From Ilumatobacteraceae bacterium (GTDB lineage: Bacteria > Actinomycetota > Acidimicrobiia > Acidimicrobiales > Ilumatobacteraceae): a stretch of DNA of 6,230 bases. The notes under the pieces were generated by a model that saw only the letters and a list, made by a program, of their open reading frames with translations, was not told the DNA's origin and searched no databases. Shown piece after piece: positions 3,981 through 6,230 of the stretch (its first letter is position 1; the number at the start of each line of letters is the position of its first letter). The DNA is taken from positions 1 to 6,230 of the forward strand of contig SKFX01000136.1 in NCBI GenBank assembly GCA_007117775.1, read 5' to 3'. The position numbers and the translations under genes are program-made.

Positions 3981-6230
3981 TCACTGCTGGGCGGATTCGG
4001 CTTCGGCGCCCTCGAGGCTCCCGTGGAGTCCGGCGAGGAACCCTGCATAGTCCTCTTCCTCGCCATCGCTGGAGTAGTACTCCATCGGCTCATAATCGGG
4101 GGCGTCGATGGAGAACTCGCGGTAGTTCATCATGCCGGTGCCCGCCGGGATGAGCTTGCCGATGATGATGTTCTCCTTGAGGCCGATCAGGTGGTCGCCG
4201 CGGCCGTCGATGGCGGCCTCGGTCAGCACCCGGGTAGTCTCCTGGAACGATGCAGCCGACAACCACGAGTCGGTGGCCAGCGATGCCTTGGTGATACCCA
4301 TGATCTCGGGGCGGCCCTCAGCGGGACGCTTCTGCGACTCGACCATGGCGCGGTTGGTATCGCGGAACACCTTGGCATCAACGCGTTCACCGGGCAGGAA
4401 CTCGGTGCCTCCAGGCTCCTGGACACCGACGCGGCGGGTCATCTGACGCACGATCAGTTCGATGTGCTTATCGTGGATCGACACACCCTGATCGCGGTAC
4501 ACCCGCTGGACCTCCTCGACCAGATACAGCTGGGTCTCGCGGATGCCCTTGATCTCCATGAGCTCCTTGGGATCGAACGGGCCATCGGTGATCGGATCGC
4601 CGGCGCGGATCTCGGCACCGTCGGCCACGATCGGACGAGCGCCGAGCGGCAGCACGATGTCGTGATTCTCACCCTGGTCATCGACGATGGTGACCGTGAT
4701 GCCCTTGCCCTCCTCCTCGGTGAGGCGCACCACACCGGTGGCCTTGGCGAGACGGGCCGAACCCTTCGGGGTTCGGGACTCGAAGAGCTCCACGACACGG
4801 GGCAGACCACCGGCGATGTCCTTGCCGGCCACACCACCGGTGTGGAAGGTCCGCATCGTCAACTGGGTGCCGGGCTCACCGATGGACTGTGCGGCGATGA
4901 CGCCGACAGCCTCGCCGAGCTCGATGCTCTTGCCGGTCGCGAGCGAACGGCCGTAGCACAGCGCGCAGATACCCAACTCGGCGTCACAGGTCAGCACCGA
5001 GCGGGCCTGGACGCGATCGACGCTGGGGTCATCGCGCAACGCCTCGAGTTCCACATCGCCGACGATCGTGTTGCGCTCGAGCACCTTGCGACCATCGGGG
5101 GTCGGGGTCGACAGTTCGACATCGCGCAGCAGCGCCCGGCCGAAGAGCTTGGTGTCGAGATAGCTGCGCGTCGACTCGGTGTCGGGAGCGACGTTCTCGA
5201 TCCACACTCCGAGCGTGGTCCCACAGTCCTCCTCGCGCACGATGAGCTCCTGGGCCACATCGACGAGGCGGCGGGTCAGATAGCCGGAGTCCGCGGTCCT
5301 CAGGGCGGTGTCGACGAGACCCTTTCGGGCACCGGGGGTGGCGATGAAGTACTCGAGGGTCTCGAGGCCCTCACGGAAATTGGACTTGATCGGGCGCGGG
5401 ATCATATCGCCGCGGGGGTTGGCCACCAGACCGCGCATACCGGCGATCTGCTTCATCTGGGTCATATTGCCGCGCGCCCCGGAGCCGACCATCATGTCGA
5501 TCGGGTTGAAGCGCGTCGCACGGAACTCTTCCTCCATGACCTCCTGGACCTTCTGGGTGGCCTCGGTCCAGATCCGCACCTCCTGCTGACGGCGCTCACC
5601 GTCGGTGATCACACCGCGACGGAACTGGGTCTCGACCTTATCGGCGCGCTCCTCGTACTGGTCGAGGAGTTCGCGCTTGGACTTGGGAGTCTTGACGTCA
5701 TCGATCGAGATCGTGAGACCCGACTGGCTGGCGAAGCGGTAGCACAGGTTCTTGATGCGGTCGAGGGAGTCGGCCACCACAGCGGTGGAGTAGCTCTCAG
5801 AGAGACGCTCCACGATCTCACCCATCTCACGCTTTTTCACCGTCGCGTTGAAGTGTCCGAACCGGTCGGTGTAGTCCTCGGGGAGGGTCTCTTCAAAGAG
5901 CGCACGACCGACCGTGGTCTCGAAGGCCTCGCCTCCGGGTGGGCGCACGGTGATCGCCGCGTGCAGCGACACCGCCTCGGACTCATAGGCGCGGGCGACC
6001 TCCCAGGTGTGGCGGAAGACCCGGCCCTCACCCTTGGCGCCCTCGACATGCTCGGTCAGATAGAACCCGCCGATGACCATGTCCTGGGTGGGGGTCACGA
6101 TCGGGCGTCCCGATGCCGGCGACAAGATGTTGTTGGCGCTCAGCATCAGCACCCGGGCCTCGGCCTGCGCCTCGGCCGACAGCGGCACGTGGACGGCCAT
6201 CTGGTCACCGTCGAAGTCGGCGTTGAACGC
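3981..6230 (-). CDS. rpoC: RNA polymerase beta' subunit, C-terminal 749 residues (partial)
   Basis: Beta' forms much of the RNA polymerase active site. The gene enters from the right edge without its N-terminus (clamp, first zinc site and lid are outside). The fragment opens with AFNADFDGDQMAVH, whose three aspartates hold the catalytic magnesium. Numbering from the fragment start, the rim-helix region lies at about 178-236, the region before the bridge helix (GARGNMTQMKQIAG) at 251-264 and the bridge helix at about 291-326. Zinc-site cysteines are Cys336, Cys415, Cys422 and Cys425 (EEDCGT, then CDAELGICALC), and the trigger loop TQLTMRTFHTGG at 455-466 includes the nucleotide-contacting Arg460 and His463. 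No large insertion splits the trigger loop, unlike Escherichia coli. The bridge helix has Pro299 where THGARKG normally has His, and Val306 where Ala is common. The protein ends in an acidic tail with several Glu and Tyr. The TGA stop is followed by the 177-bp gap to rpsL. Confidence 0.98.
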   Translation of the reverse strand, partial: AFNADFDGDQMAVHVPLSAEAQAEARVLMLSANNILSPASGRPIVTPTQDMVIGGFYLTEHVEGAKGEGRVFRHTWEVARAYESEAVSLHAAITVRPPGGEAFETTVGRALFEETLPEDYTDRFGHFNATVKKREMGEIVERLSESYSTAVVADSLDRIKNLCYRFASQSGLTISIDDVKTPKSKRELLDQYEERADKVETQFRRGVITDGERRQQEVRIWTEATQKVQEVMEEEFRATRFNPIDMMVGSGARGNMTQMKQIAGMRGLVANPRGDMIPRPIKSNFREGLETLEYFIATPGARKGLVDTALRTADSGYLTRRLVDVAQELIVREEDCGTTLGVWIENVAPDTESTRSYLDTKLFGRALLRDVELSTPTPDGRKVLERNTIVGDVELEALRDDPSVDRVQARSVLTCDAELGICALCYGRSLATGKSIELGEAVGVIAAQSIGEPGTQLTMRTFHTGGVAGKDIAGGLPRVVELFESRTPKGSARLAKATGVVRLTEEEGKGITVTIVDDQGENHDIVLPLGARPIVADGAEIRAGDPITDGPFDPKELMEIKGIRETQLYLVEEVQRVYRDQGVSIHDKHIELIVRQMTRRVGVQEPGGTEFLPGERVDAKVFRDTNRAMVESQKRPAEGRPEIMGITKASLATDSWLSAASFQETTRVLTEAAIDGRGDHLIGLKENIIIGKLIPAGTGMMNYREFSIDAPDYEPMEYYSSDGEEEDYAGFLAGLHGSLEGAEAESAQQ

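Noticed and set aside
3981..6200. rpoC starting at the Met codon at 6198-6200
   Set aside because: That Met is the one inside DGDQMAVH. The frame stays open to 6230 and encodes the preceding AFNADFDGDQ, so the gene is truncated by the window edge, not started here.

Overview
This window is the rpoC / str-operon region of a high-GC bacterium, most likely an actinobacterium. Every protein gene lies on the minus strand, so transcription runs from high to low coordinates: rpoC (3' part) -> rpsL -> rpsG -> a small CBS-domain gene -> fusA -> tuf (5' end only). The actinobacterial reading rests on the S12 sequence (TTTPKKPNSALRK context and a GVKNRKQSRSRYGAK tail close to mycobacterial S12), on a beta' trigger loop without the large proteobacterial insertion, and on strong C/G third-position bias. 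A deep branch such as Acidimicrobiia is possible, but the sequence alone does not prove it.

Layout from right to left. Positions 6230-3981 encode the C-terminal half of RNA polymerase beta', entering exactly at the NADFDGD catalytic motif. A 177-bp gap follows, holding only weak promoter-like and hairpin signals. rpsL (GTG start) and rpsG are 7 bp apart and probably translationally coupled. A 73-bp spacer with a strong nested inverted repeat leads to a 144-aa two-CBS-domain protein. This gene is not part of the textbook rpsL-rpsG-fusA-tuf order. A 156-bp gap with a possible -10 element precedes a full-length fusA. A final 73-bp gap, with a consensus TTGACA and a good Shine-Dalgarno, precedes the first 40 codons of tuf.

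Together the genes make the core transcription enzyme, two proteins of the small ribosomal subunit (S12 in the decoding centre, S7 in the head) and the two elongation GTPases. The CBS protein belongs to a family of adenine-nucleotide-binding modules. Its place among these genes suggests co-expression with translation, but its function is not shown here.

This is mostly an ordinary housekeeping region, and I see no new multi-gene system. Points worth a second look are: the CBS gene inside the str cluster and the hairpin in front of it; Arg at S12 position 88, where Lys is usual and where Lys->Arg gives streptomycin resistance; Pro in the usually invariant THGARKG segment of the beta' bridge helix; and codon use in the tuf start that is very different from its neighbours. 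No tRNA, rRNA, insertion sequence or CRISPR array was seen, and no gene on the plus strand is credible.
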